From Leptolyngbya sp. BL0902 (GTDB taxonomy: Bacteria; Cyanobacteriota; Cyanobacteriia; Phormidesmidales; Phormidesmidaceae), in NCBI RefSeq assembly GCF_016403105.1, contig NZ_CP046155.1, forward strand, positions 1,364,001-1,428,000: a stretch of 64,000 bases of DNA, given 5' to 3'. Positions 26,162 to 35,212 of this stretch are shown here, in pieces. The position numbers and the translations under genes are program-made. The notes under the pieces were generated by a model. It worked only from the letters and a program-made list of their open reading frames with translations, was not told the DNA's origin and did no database searches. Every line of letters begins with the position of its first letter. Position 1 is the first letter of the stretch.

Positions 26162-26545
26162 CGGGTCTCCTTCAGGGGGCTTCCCCTAGAATGCTTCCTG
26201 TTAGGGATGGCTAGGGCGGTTTTCTGCCAAAGTACTGGGCAGCGCTGTTTTCAAGGTACAGCCTAGGGCGTCAACATAGGGCATGAACGCAGGGTGCTGA
26301 GCCAGCCTGGGCTAGCATCACAAAATATTTCGGCACCATCTTTCGGCACCATCGCGTAAGTAGGGGCATTGCACCGAAATCTGCCCTAGGATGAGGCTTT
26401 GCCTTCCCTAGGCCATCCCCTAGCCACAGGGAACGCGAGAAAAGGCGGATCATTCCCAGAATTATCGAGTATCGTGGATGTAGAGCTGCGGGAGCAAAGC
26501 CTGCTCAACCTGCTCCACGGATTGCCGTAGCGTGGTTAGAAATCT
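26162..26545. other. 384-bp intergenic stretch with a 13-bp tandem duplication
   Basis: No gene was seen. TTTCGGCACCATC is repeated directly at 26328-26340 and 26341-26353. The region must contain the divergent promoters of cobS and the following gene; no clear promoter could be assigned. Confidence 0.6.
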
Positions 26546-27001
26546 ATGAATCACGAGCGTGTTAGAGACCTAGGCACCCTCGCGCCCTGCTTGGTGGATA
26601 CGGGCATGGTTGTGAACAAGGCCGATATGCTTAGGTTGCTTCAAGACCTCGGCCAAGTGAGCTACAGCCACCTTGAAGACGACGTTGTGCTCTCCGCCGA
26701 CCAAGGTTTGATCATGGAGGTCTTTGCTGACCCCCAACAGGCCACGCTCGTTGCGAATCACACCCTTTACATCAACGTTCACAGTTTCGACTACCTCGAA
26801 ATGGGTAAAACCGACGGGGCAAAAAGCCACTTTGACCTTGTACAAGACAATCGTCGGCTGCGCTTGGTGCCCCTGTCTGACCCCATGAAGGAGCACATGA
26901 CCCGCACCGTCAACACGGCTACCCTAGAGGCGATGGTGGCCGATGCCCTCTCCGCCAGTTGGGATGCCTGCCTAGACGACGACCGTAACTTTCTAGACTA
27001 A
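26546..27001 (+). CDS. conserved hypothetical protein
   Basis: Up to 151 residues, acidic and soluble. It is mixed alpha/beta, with SADQGLIMEVFADPQQATLVANHTLYINV-like strands around 50-80 and an acidic C-terminus (CLDDDRNFLD). No known domain, signal peptide or membrane helix. No Shine-Dalgarno precedes the first ATG, and a start around residue 21 (MVVNKADML) is possible. Codon use supports it being real. Function unknown. Confidence 0.6.
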   Translation: MNHERVRDLGTLAPCLVDTGMVVNKADMLRLLQDLGQVSYSHLEDDVVLSADQGLIMEVFADPQQATLVANHTLYINVHSFDYLEMGKTDGAKSHFDLVQDNRRLRLVPLSDPMKEHMTRTVNTATLEAMVADALSASWDACLDDDRNFLD

Positions 27002-27345
27002 TTGTCTTTCGATCCTAGACCCCCGGTTAACCAAGCGGTGCTAAGCCGTAGCGGACAATGCGGTTAGATTGTACCGGAGGTTCTCAAAAACGGATCACCT
27101 TTTTTTAATTTTTTTTGACGCTGCTGTAAAGCTGGGCTTCGTTCTTGCAGAATCGGTAGTCTGAGCGAGGGACAGCGGAGCCCTGCCATGGATGATCCTA
27201 GGATGACAGGCCCCAGGGCTAGCGCATAAAAAAGCCGTCCCCAAGCTGAGGACGGCTTAGTCTGTATTTTTTGACGAGCGCATCCCCAAGGTAAGGGCCT
27301 TGTTTGCCCTAGGGATCTCGGTAGACTCCTAGGGCTCGCCTAGCC
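27002..27345. other. 344-bp intergenic stretch between convergent genes
   Basis: It holds an AT-rich T-tract near 27100-27120, which could end the plus-strand transcript, and the psaI terminator at 27229-27258. No gene was seen. Confidence 0.55.
27229..27258 (-). terminator. intrinsic terminator of psaI (may act in both directions)
   Basis: A 9-bp perfect stem AAGCCGTCC/GGACGGCTT (27232-27240 with 27250-27258) is followed on the minus strand by a run of Ts. It lies about 90 nt beyond the psaI stop. The plus-strand side is followed by a weaker T-run a few bases later. Confidence 0.8.
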
Positions 27346-27453
27346 TTAAGCTTCTTCACGCTCAATGTAAAGGAACAAAAAGGCCATTGCCGCAGCGGGA
27401 AACACAATGCCCACTAAAGGAACCAGAATAGAGGGTAGAAACGCAGCAGCCAT
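27346..27453 (-). CDS. psaI: photosystem I reaction centre subunit VIII
   Basis: A 35-residue single-helix thylakoid protein read directly from the sequence: [18 protein letters not shown], then [17 protein letters not shown]. The LPSI..VPLVG.VFPA.AMA core matches PsaI of cyanobacteria and plastids. A GGAG Shine-Dalgarno lies 9-10 nt before the ATG. PsaI helps bind PsaL and form PSI trimers. Here it stands alone with its own terminator rather than beside psaL. Confidence 0.93.
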   Translation of the reverse strand: MAAAFLPSILVPLVGIVFPAAAMAFLFLYIEREEA

Positions 27454-27634
27454 CGGAGTTTTCTCCTTCTCACGGTTGAATCACAGCATGTGCATAAGAC
27501 TACTCTGATTTAGGGCGGTGTATGGCGGCGTGTGTCCATTTCGTTACAAACTGTTTTGGCAGAGCCACGGGCAAGGGTTAAAACGCTTAAAGCGTTGGAC
27601 TGGGGGATAGGGCAATCCGCCGCCTGGGGTTCAC

Positions 27635-28360
27635 CTAGTCGCGATTGATGGCAATCAGCAAGCGCAGGATGAACACAAAGAGGTTGATATAGGTGAGGTA
27701 CATCGACAGGGCCGCCGAGAGGTATTGCTCATCTTTGTAGGTGCGGGGCAGGATGAAGAAATCCACCACAGAGGCACCGACAAACACCAACACCCCAAGG
27801 GCAGAGATGGCGATATCCAAAAACTGGGGAATGCCGCCGCCCAGGATGGCAAAAATGAATTGCCCCACCACCGCCAGCAGAATGGCAAACACGCCGATGC
27901 CAATGGTTTTGGTGAGGGCAAGGCCATCTTCCTCGGAGAGGTTGGAGCCAATTTGCCGAGCGGCGATGAACACCACCCCACAGGCTAGGGCCGCTGCACC
28001 AATCCCGGTCATGCCCACACCGGAGGTGCCCAGGGCCACGTAGATTAGGCCGCTGAGGGTATAGCCCGTCAACAGACTATAGGTGGCCAACAAAGGCAGG
28101 GCGGTGCTGTTATTTTCTTGGTCGGCAACGCGGCTTGCCACGAAGAACAGCGCAATCTGCGCCACCAGCGCCACCCAAAAGGTGGGCATGAAGATGGCGG
28201 GGCTGCTAGCCATCACCCCGAGGCCGCCAAAGGAGCCCAGGGCGGTCAGAATGAGGCCACCGCCGAGGAAGGGGAGGGCGTTTTTAATGACATTGGGGCC
28301 AACGAGGGCTTGGCCTTGGGCCTTTTGAATGGCCTCACGGAAATTGCTGGTATTACTCAA
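27635..28360 (-). CDS. Bax inhibitor-1 / YccA-type membrane protein
   Basis: About 241 residues when started at the TTG giving MSNTSNFREAI, which has a GAGGA Shine-Dalgarno 7 nt upstream; the longer frame from 28435 has no ribosome site. Seven transmembrane helices (about 30-235) with the BI-1 features SLLTGYTLSGL and a C-terminal YLTYINLFVFILRLL. The family forms pH-sensitive calcium leak channels or modulates FtsH-type proteolysis in bacteria. A single gene between psaI and a divergent exported protein. Confidence 0.88.
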   Translation of the reverse strand: MSNTSNFREAIQKAQGQALVGPNVIKNALPFLGGGLILTALGSFGGLGVMASSPAIFMPTFWVALVAQIALFFVASRVADQENNSTALPLLATYSLLTGYTLSGLIYVALGTSGVGMTGIGAAALACGVVFIAARQIGSNLSEEDGLALTKTIGIGVFAILLAVVGQFIFAILGGGIPQFLDIAISALGVLVFVGASVVDFFILPRTYKDEQYLSAALSMYLTYINLFVFILRLLIAINRD

Positions 28361-28599
28361 AGCCGTATCCTCTACAACTCGATATCGCCATAGACCCACG
28401 GCCCCAAGGACATCCCATCGGTGGAGAAGGCTCACACCAACGGAGCAACTTTGGGGCTATTGTTCGAGTCTGATGGGTTATGGCTACCTAAATTCTAGTC
28501 AAGTTTGAGGAGAAAGGGAGTCAACCCCTGGTGTGGTTATTCCCCGTGGCTTTCTTTCTCAGTTTACGCAACCACCCCCTATCCCTGAGGAGCACCGCT

Positions 28600-29061
28600 A
28601 TGGACTATCGCCTTGGTTGGCCAAGCCTAGGATTGGTGGCTAGCCTAGGGCTGCTGCCTGCCCTCCCCGCCTCCCCCGTCTATCCGCAAGACCAGCCCCT
28701 AGCCCACCGCGTCATCATCATCCATCGCCCCACCCCGTGGCCCCATCCCTGGCCCTACCCTCAGCCCCAGCCCCCCGCAACCCGCGTGCGCGTGGAATTT
28801 GACGCCCTAGGTACCGACTGGGGAGCGGTGTATCTGGATGGACGGCTAATTTATCAGCCCCACAACTTCAACCGCCGCCATACCGTTCACCTACAGCCCG
28901 GTGGCTATCGCCTGGAGGTAACGGGGGTGGTGCGGTCAGATCGCTGGGCTAGTGGCTATTTGGATATTGGCCGCGACAATTCGCAAATTGTGGTGATTCG
29001 GTTCTCCAAGACCGGGGGCGTCAGCGTGTCGGGCAGCCCAGAGGTTTGGATCCCCGATTAG
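28600..29061 (+). CDS. exported protein of unknown function
   Basis: 153 residues from the ATG with GAGGAG 8 nt upstream. A signal peptide (about 1-27) precedes a His/Pro-rich stretch (HRPTPWPHPWPYPQPQ, around 40-56) and a compact beta domain (about 60-150: GAVYLDGRLIYQPHNFN and LQPGGYRLEVTG). The beta part resembles PEGA-like surface domains. The His/Pro stretch might bind metal. Function is not known. Confidence 0.65.
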   Translation: MDYRLGWPSLGLVASLGLLPALPASPVYPQDQPLAHRVIIIHRPTPWPHPWPYPQPQPPATRVRVEFDALGTDWGAVYLDGRLIYQPHNFNRRHTVHLQPGGYRLEVTGVVRSDRWASGYLDIGRDNSQIVVIRFSKTGGVSVSGSPEVWIPD

Positions 29062-29069
29062 GTCATCGC

Positions 29070-29447
29070 CTAGGGCTGTTCCTCCGATGGCCAACTCAGG
29101 TCGATGCCCAATTCATCGAAGAGCCAGTTGATAACCTGCTGTCGTTCCCCAGGCGTCAGGTAGAAGCGACCTGTATGGCGCAGGCGGTCGTTAATATCCT
29201 CTAGGTCGGCTAGGGTAAACAGCCCAGCGGTAGTGGCAATGGTGCAAAGAACGTCATCTTGGCTCTGTTGATCAAGGTGGCCATGGCGATACCGAGCAAT
29301 GTGCTGACCCAGTTTGTCAAAATCGTAGCTTTCCTGGGCAAGGCGCTGTTTTTTGGCGTCGGGGATGGGTTCTCCGGCGACAATTTTGGCATAGTCGGTA
29401 TCCAGCAGGTTGAGCCGGACAATTTTAGGCGGTTGATGCAAGCTCAA
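29070..29447 (-). CDS. conserved hypothetical protein
   Basis: 125 residues starting at TTG. The strong AAGGAGG at 29452-29458 is 4 nt from this TTG and 10 nt from a second in-frame TTG two codons on, so either may be used. A soluble alpha-helical protein, with YDFDKLGQHIARYRHGHLD in the middle and a C-terminal GERQQVINWLFDELG. No named domain. Convergent with the exported protein gene, 8 bp apart. Confidence 0.65.
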   Translation of the reverse strand: MSLHQPPKIVRLNLLDTDYAKIVAGEPIPDAKKQRLAQESYDFDKLGQHIARYRHGHLDQQSQDDVLCTIATTAGLFTLADLEDINDRLRHTGRFYLTPGERQQVINWLFDELGIDLSWPSEEQP

Positions 29448-29868
29448 ACGGCCTCCTTACGGTTGGGGGGCTGGGAAACGTCACCACCGTTAGGCGGAGA
29501 GTACCCCGGTTATAGGATAGCTAGACCGCTGATCTGCCGCCCTCGCGAGCACAGCGGGGAGCCTAGGGCGATGTGGGTCTAGCATAGGCCAGTTTTTTCC
29601 TGGGGCCGGATTCCGTTGGATATTTTTCAGAAAGGCATGTCCCCCATCAGGGCAGGCCATAGAGTCCACTGAGGAGTAGGGATTCAAGTTTCTCAACTAA
29701 AGATCCGTTGACAATCGGGCAAACACCCTAGGCACTGCTGCTAGAATTGGGGGACTGTCAAAATAAATTGTTACCTAAATCACAGTCTGGGCCAAAGATT
29801 GTTCAGCCCGTCGTTGCCCAGTTGCTTTTTGCGTCATCCCTCTACAACCACCCCGATTTGTCGCCGCC
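29448..29868. other. 421-bp intergenic stretch upstream of ilvB
   Basis: No gene was found. TTGACA occurs at 29708-29713, but no -10 box sits at a normal distance. A TPP-independent leader or attenuator peptide could not be recognised. Confidence 0.45.
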
Positions 29869-31713
29869 ATGACTACCCCTGTTGCGTCCCAAAGTGAAGT
29901 TCTTGTTCGCCGTGCTTCCGGGGCCTTTGCCCTCATTGACAGCCTCAAACGCCACGGGGTCAAGCATATTTTCGGCTATCCCGGTGGGGCCATTCTGCCC
30001 ATCTATGACGAACTCTACCGGGCCGAGGCCGCTGGAGACATTTCCCACATTTTGGTGCGCCACGAGCAAGGGGCTGCCCACGCCGCCGACGGCTATGCCC
30101 GTGCTACGGGGCAGGTGGGGGTTTGTTTTGGCACCTCCGGGCCTGGGGCCACCAACCTGGTGACGGGGATCGCCACGGCCCAGATGGACTCCATTCCTCT
30201 GGTGGTGATCACGGGCCAGGTGCCACGCCACGCCATCGGTAGCGACGCCTTCCAAGAAACCGATATCTACGGTATTACCCTGCCCATTGTGAAGCATTCC
30301 TACGTGGCCAGAACGCCGCAGCAGATTGCCCAGTTTGTGGCTGAAGCCTTTTATATTGCCCAAACCGGACGTCCTGGCCCCGTGCTGGTGGACATTCCCA
30401 AAGACGTGGGCCTAGAGGAGTTTGACTATATTCCCGTGGAGCCCGGTCGGGTCAACCTCACGGGCTATAAGCCCACCATCAAGGGCAACCCGCGCCAAAT
30501 TAGCCACGCCATTCGGCTGCTGCGCCAGAGCGAGCGGCCCCTGCTCTATGTGGGGGGCGGTGCCATTACGGCTGGGGCCCACGCCGAAATCGCCCGCTTG
30601 GCTGAGTATTTCCAAATCCCCGTCACCACAACGCTGATGGGCAAGGGGGCCTTTGATGAGCACCACCCGCTGGCGGTGGGTATGTTGGGAATGCACGGCA
30701 CCGCCTACGCCAACTTTGCCGTGAGCGAGTGCGACCTGCTGATTGCCGTGGGGGCTCGGTTTGACGACCGGGTAACGGGCAAACTAGATGAATTTGCCTC
30801 CCGCGCCCAGGTCATCCACATTGACATTGACCCCGCTGAGGTGGGCAAAAACCGTGCGCCCCAGGTGCCGATTGTGGGCGACGTCAAACAGGTACTCGTC
30901 AATCTATTGGAGCGGCTGGAGGTGGAGAATCAACTGCCGCCCCCCAATCAAACCGTAGCTTGGCGGGAACGCATCAGCCGCTGGCGGCGCGACTATCCCC
31001 TGGTGGTGCCCACCTACCCCGATGTGCTCTCGCCCCAGGAAGTGATTACGGAACTCTGTCGCCAAGCCCCCCACGCCTACTACACCACCGACGTGGGCCA
31101 GCACCAAATGTGGGCGGCTCAGTTCCTCAAAAATGGCCCCCGCCAGTGGGTATCTAGTGCGGGCCTTGGCACCATGGGCTTTGGAATGCCCGCAGCCATG
31201 GGAGCTCAGGTCGCGCTGCCTGACGAAACCGTGATCTGCATCAGCGGCGATGCCAGCTTCCAGATGAACCTCCAGGAACTCGGCACCCTGGCGCAGTACC
31301 ACATTCCGGTGAAAACCGTGATTATCAACAACGGCTGGCAGGGGATGGTGCGTCAGTGGCAGCAAGCCTTCCACGGTGAGCGCTACTCCTCCTCTAATAT
31401 GGAAGTGGGAATGCCCGACTTTGAACTGCTAGCCCGCGCCTACGGCATCAAAGGCATCGTCGTCCACGACCGCGACCAACTGAGCGACGCTGTGGCTACC
31501 ATGCTGGCCCATGACGGCCCGGTGCTGATGGATATTCACGTGCGCCGCGACGAAAACTGCTATCCCATGGTGGCTCCCGGCAAGAGCAACCACCAAATGC
31601 TGGGCCTGCCGGAGGTAGCCTCGGAAGCCGTTGCAACTCCTGCCTGCGGTCAGTGCGGCCATGAAAATACCCCGGGCAGCCATTTCTGCTCCCAGTGCGG
31701 CACTAAGCTGTAG
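29869..31713 (+). CDS. ilvB: acetolactate synthase large subunit with C-terminal zinc ribbon
   Basis: 614 residues. A ThDP enzyme that condenses pyruvate to acetolactate (valine/leucine) or with 2-oxobutyrate (isoleucine). Domains: Pyr (about 15-180, catalytic Glu in [16 protein letters not shown]), middle FAD-binding (about 200-340), PP (about 390-560, metal motif [12 protein letters not shown]). It extends beyond the usual end with a ribbon of CGQC-x10-CSQC at about 592-609, ending CGTKL. No ilvN follows. The ribbon may be regulatory or structural. A strong terminator lies 70 nt downstream. Confidence 0.95.
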   Translation: MTTPVASQSEVLVRRASGAFALIDSLKRHGVKHIFGYPGGAILPIYDELYRAEAAGDISHILVRHEQGAAHAADGYARATGQVGVCFGTSGPGATNLVTGIATAQMDSIPLVVITGQVPRHAIGSDAFQETDIYGITLPIVKHSYVARTPQQIAQFVAEAFYIAQTGRPGPVLVDIPKDVGLEEFDYIPVEPGRVNLTGYKPTIKGNPRQISHAIRLLRQSERPLLYVGGGAITAGAHAEIARLAEYFQIPVTTTLMGKGAFDEHHPLAVGMLGMHGTAYANFAVSECDLLIAVGARFDDRVTGKLDEFASRAQVIHIDIDPAEVGKNRAPQVPIVGDVKQVLVNLLERLEVENQLPPPNQTVAWRERISRWRRDYPLVVPTYPDVLSPQEVITELCRQAPHAYYTTDVGQHQMWAAQFLKNGPRQWVSSAGLGTMGFGMPAAMGAQVALPDETVICISGDASFQMNLQELGTLAQYHIPVKTVIINNGWQGMVRQWQQAFHGERYSSSNMEVGMPDFELLARAYGIKGIVVHDRDQLSDAVATMLAHDGPVLMDIHVRRDENCYPMVAPGKSNHQMLGLPEVASEAVATPACGQCGHENTPGSHFCSQCGTKL

Positions 31714-31781
31714 GCCGTCACCAGGGTCGGACGTGGATGCCCCCTGGTCGAGTTAAGGCACCATTAAGCGCGATCTCTAGC

Positions 31782-31820
31782 ATTACCCGTGTCCAAAGTC
31801 TTGGATGCGGGTAATTTTTT
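31782..31820 (+). terminator. intrinsic terminator of ilvB
   Basis: ATTACCCG/CGGGTAAT forms an 8-bp outer stem (31782-31789 with 31808-31815), with TCCAA/TTGGA able to pair inside it. A T-run follows directly. Confidence 0.85.
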
Positions 31821-31859
31821 GAGGGTGGGCGATGGGGATCTTTGGGGCAGGGGTAGCCC

Positions 31860-31895
31860 AGTCCCAGAACCCCAGTCCCAGAACCCCAGTCCCAG
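31860..31895. repeat. heptad-based tandem repeat (STRR type)
   Basis: AGTCCCAGAACCCC occurs 2.6 times in tandem. On the minus strand it reads as alternating GGGGTTC and TGGGACT heptads, related in style to the repeats at 1061-1097 and 54937-54999. It lies in the 366-bp gap between ilvB and the FtsL-like gene. Apart from this repeat and the ilvB terminator I see nothing else in that gap. Confidence 0.75.
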
Positions 31896-32079
31896 ATCTC
31901 CTGGTGGGGCCGGATGACCCAGCAACAGCGGACGACGGAACGCACCCAGCCTGGAAGTTTCAGGGTTGGGCGCTCCCCTGGGGGATTCTGGGGAGATGGA
32001 GGTTTTTGGGGGAGGATGACTCAGTTTGGAAAGAATGCAGTATCCTAGCCTCAGTTCTTTCCTGTGGTGTGGGTTATCT

Positions 32080-32571
32080 ATGTCTGCCGCGCTGAAGTCC
32101 TACGTTCCTCGGCCCCTTCCGTCCTCGGGATCCCACACCCGAACAATGTCTACGACGGGGGTGTTGCGCCCTCTCAAGGCTGGTTCCGTGCCATCTCTCC
32201 CCGTGGCCACGCGCCCTAGCCCTTTGCAGCGGGCGATGGGCCACGTCCACACCGTCTCCTCGGCGCTGGCGCTGTCTTTGGTGGGGCTAACCCTAGTGGG
32301 ATACGGCACCTCGGTATACCTAGATCGGCAGCTAGGGCAGGCCAGCAGACAACTCAGCCAGCTCCAACGCAGTGAGCAGCAAATTATTACCGCCAATGCG
32401 ACCCTCACGCGCCACATGGCCCAACAGGCCGAGCAGCCGGAAGCCGGACTTTTGCCCCCCACGCCTGACCAGGTCATTTTCCTCAACCCGGCTCCCCAGC
32501 GGCCAGCCGTCGTTGTTGAAGATTCTCTGGATACCCCACCCTTGCAAACTCACCGCCCCCTAGGCTACTAA
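32080..32571 (+). CDS. FtsL-like single-pass membrane protein upstream of ftsI
   Basis: 163 residues from the ATG giving MSAALKSY. A basic, Pro/Ser-rich cytoplasmic head (about 1-55), one membrane helix (about 60-82, ALALSLVGLTLVGYGTSVYL), a short coiled coil (about 85-115, QLGQASRQLSQLQRSEQQI) and a Pro-rich tail. Topology, size and position directly before ftsI match FtsL of other bacteria, where it forms the FtsQLB complex that activates septal peptidoglycan synthesis. Sequence similarity is too weak to call by eye; the assignment is by topology and synteny. Confidence 0.6.
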   Translation: MSAALKSYVPRPLPSSGSHTRTMSTTGVLRPLKAGSVPSLPVATRPSPLQRAMGHVHTVSSALALSLVGLTLVGYGTSVYLDRQLGQASRQLSQLQRSEQQIITANATLTRHMAQQAEQPEAGLLPPTPDQVIFLNPAPQRPAVVVEDSLDTPPLQTHRPLGY

Positions 32572-32717
32572 TCCGCTACTTCGTTGCTGCGCTACTCTGC
32601 TTTAGGGTGTACCGTTCACGTACATTGAGGGGATCGAGAAAGGGAGATACCGACAGGCCCTTGGCCTAACCCTACTCCTCGCCCTGGCCGCTAGACCCCT
32701 TGCCCCACCGTTTTGCT

Positions 32718-34523
32718 ATGGCTAGTTCCTATTCCTCGCCCACCCGTCCCCGTCGCCCTCGCCGTCCGCGTTCCCAGTCTCCACGGCAGCGCTTGGCCAG
32801 GGCGCGGTCATCAACGCGGCAGCGGCCTAGGGTGACGACCGCCCCCAGCACCCCGCGTCTAGTGATGGTGTGGGCGGCGTTAATGATTATGGTGGCTCTA
32901 CTGGTCGGGCGGATGGCTTGGCTTCAATTGCGGCAGGGGGAAAGCCTCGGTCAGATGGCGGCTCAGCAGCGGGTGCGCCCCAGCCAGCCCCAGCCCCTGC
33001 GCTATCCCATCGTGGATCGTCAGGGCAACCTGCTGGCGATGGATCGGATGGTCTTTACCCTCTACAGCCACCCCAAGCTCTTTAATCAGCCTTCGGCCAC
33101 CGTGGCCGAAGCCCTCAGCCCCCTCCTCGAAAAGCCTGCCGCTGAATTGTTGGCCCAGTGGGGCACCCAACCCACAGGCATTCGGGTAATGAATGGCCTC
33201 ACCGCCGAAACCGCCGACCGCATCCGACAACTGCGGCTGAACGGGTTGGAACTGGTGCCCCAGCAGCAGCGCTTCTATCCCCAGGAAGACCTCTTTGCCC
33301 CGGTGATAGGGTTTGTGAATTTTGACGGTGCCGCCCAGGCGGGCCTCGAAATTGGCCAGGAATCGCACTTACTGCTGCCAGAACGCGACCAAAGCGACCC
33401 CATTCTGGCTTTGGTGCAGGGCCAAACGGGTAAAGCCACCCTGCATCTCACCCTCGATAGCCGACTTCAGCGGGTAGCCCAAAATGCCCTGGAGGACATG
33501 GTGGCCCAGCGGTCGGCCAAGGGGGGCACCATCCTGGTGATGGATGTGGACACAGGGGCGATGCTAGCCATGGCGGTGGCTCCCACCTACAACCCCAACG
33601 AATACTATCGCGCCAACATGGGAGCCTTTCGCAACTGGGCCATCAGCGATCTCTACGAGCCCGGTTCTACCTTCAAGCCCATCAATGTGGCCATTGCCCT
33701 CGAAGCTGGGGTGCTTCAGCCCGATGAACTGGTCAACGACAGCGGCCAGATTCAGTTTGGCCGCTGGACGATTCGCAACAGCGATTTTGCCGTGACGGGC
33801 GGACGCGGGGCGATTTCCATCACCGATGTGATGAAATATTCCAGCAACGTGGGCATGATCCGCATCATGCAAAAGCTCACGCCGGAGGACTACTTCCAAT
33901 GGCTGGAAAAATTGGGGATGGATCAGCCCTCCGGCATTGACCTGCCCAACGAAGCCGTGGGTCAGATGAAGGATCGCGAACAGTTTATCCGCAGCCGCGT
34001 TGAGCCTGCCACGACCTCCTTTGGCCAGGGCTTTTCCATGACGCCGATTAAGATGATGCAGCTTCAGGCGGCCATTTCCAACGGTGGCCGATTGGTGATT
34101 CCCCATGTGGTGAGCGGCCTCAAGGACAGTGAGGGCACCCTGCTTTGGGAACCCCAGCGCCCCCCCGTCCGGCGGGTGTTTTCGGAGCGCACCACCCAAG
34201 CCCTGATGCCCATGCTAGAGGCGGTGGTAGACACGGGTACGGGGCGAGCGGCCCAAATTCCGGGCTATCGGGTGGGTGGCAAGACGGGCACCGCCCAGAA
34301 GGCCCTGCCCAGCGGCGGCTATGGCCCAGGCCGCATCACGAGCTTTGTGGGGGTGTTGCCCATTGAAAATCCGCGCTATGTGGTCATGGCCATCCTCGAC
34401 GAGCCCAAGGGGGCCGATGCCTACGGTGGCACCACCGCCGCCCCTCTGGTGAAGGCCGTTAGCGAGTCCTTGGTGGTCTTAGAGGGCATTCCCCCCAGCG
34501 ACGTGACTACTCCAACGCCCTAG
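32718..34523 (+). CDS. ftsI: septal peptidoglycan transpeptidase, penicillin-binding protein (FtsI/PBP3)
   Basis: 601 residues from the ATG at 32718; the TTG at 32700 is less likely. A very basic N-terminal tail (Arg/Pro-rich, 1-45), one membrane helix (about 48-68), a PBP dimerisation domain (about 85-240) and a transpeptidase domain (about 270-590). Catalytic motifs: STFK (Ser of EPGSTFKP), SSN and KTGT. It cross-links septal peptidoglycan during division. It is probably co-transcribed with the FtsL-like gene. A hairpin at 34527-34554 follows without a T-run. Confidence 0.95.
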   Translation: MASSYSSPTRPRRPRRPRSQSPRQRLARARSSTRQRPRVTTAPSTPRLVMVWAALMIMVALLVGRMAWLQLRQGESLGQMAAQQRVRPSQPQPLRYPIVDRQGNLLAMDRMVFTLYSHPKLFNQPSATVAEALSPLLEKPAAELLAQWGTQPTGIRVMNGLTAETADRIRQLRLNGLELVPQQQRFYPQEDLFAPVIGFVNFDGAAQAGLEIGQESHLLLPERDQSDPILALVQGQTGKATLHLTLDSRLQRVAQNALEDMVAQRSAKGGTILVMDVDTGAMLAMAVAPTYNPNEYYRANMGAFRNWAISDLYEPGSTFKPINVAIALEAGVLQPDELVNDSGQIQFGRWTIRNSDFAVTGGRGAISITDVMKYSSNVGMIRIMQKLTPEDYFQWLEKLGMDQPSGIDLPNEAVGQMKDREQFIRSRVEPATTSFGQGFSMTPIKMMQLQAAISNGGRLVIPHVVSGLKDSEGTLLWEPQRPPVRRVFSERTTQALMPMLEAVVDTGTGRAAQIPGYRVGGKTGTAQKALPSGGYGPGRITSFVGVLPIENPRYVVMAILDEPKGADAYGGTTAAPLVKAVSESLVVLEGIPPSDVTTPTP

Positions 34524-34576
34524 GTTCCTGGGGGGAGCGTGCTTTTCCCCCAGGGGGATGATCCAAGGGCGCTAGG

Positions 34577-35008
34577 CTACTTCGGTTGGCGCAGGTCAAA
34601 GGAAATCGAGTGGGTCTTGGGAGGGGCTGTTGTAGGTCGGGCTTGGGGCCAGGGCTTGGGAAGCGAACTGGCCTTAGATCGGATCTTAGAGAAGGGCTTG
34701 GCATTGGCCGCGTTCGTTGGAACTGGCGGTGGGGTAGGCGTGGGGGACAGCGGCGGGGTAGGCGTTGTCGTCATGGATATAGGCGAGGGTGCAGCCTGGG
34801 ATGCAGGTGGAGTCTGGGATGCAGCGGTAGATCGACCTGCCCCTAGCCCTAGGGCCTTGGCATTAGACATGATCGCCAGCCCGATTCCGGCCAGCACCAC
34901 CAAGGGATGCCCCATACTCGCTGAACTCAGACTCAGCCCACCACTGACGCTGTGCAACCCCTGGGCCGCGGCGAAGAGTAACACAAAACAGAGCAGCCAT
35001 AATTTCAT
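34577..35008 (-). CDS. small membrane protein with Pro/Thr-rich tail
   Basis: 143 residues from the ATG giving MKLWLLCFVLLFAAAQ. The N-terminus is one or two hydrophobic helices (about 2-20 and 34-50), and the rest is low-complexity Pro/Ser/Thr/Ala (about 60-125) with a short basic end. This resembles cyanobacterial hypothetical proteins starting MKLWLL, of unknown function. Convergent with ftsI. Confidence 0.6.
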   Translation of the reverse strand: MKLWLLCFVLLFAAAQGLHSVSGGLSLSSASMGHPLVVLAGIGLAIMSNAKALGLGAGRSTAASQTPPASQAAPSPISMTTTPTPPLSPTPTPPPVPTNAANAKPFSKIRSKASSLPKPWPQARPTTAPPKTHSISFDLRQPK

Positions 35009-35212
35009 GACGCAGTCAGCCTGGATAGGGAACAGGGGCAACCGAAACATCTTCAGCTCAGATGGGTTGAGCCCAAGGGAAACCCCAACGGGCGTTTTAC
35101 CCTAAATCGCTTTGATTATGCCACTGCTTTTCCCAGATGGCTGATTGAGGTGGGCCCCACCGATTTGAAAATTGGGCAGGGCGAGGGGGCCAACTCATGG
35201 AACCATTGAAGG

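Noticed and set aside
34527-34554. Intrinsic terminator after ftsI
   Set aside because: The CCTGGGGG/CCCCCAGG hairpin is good but has no T-run on either side within a few bases.
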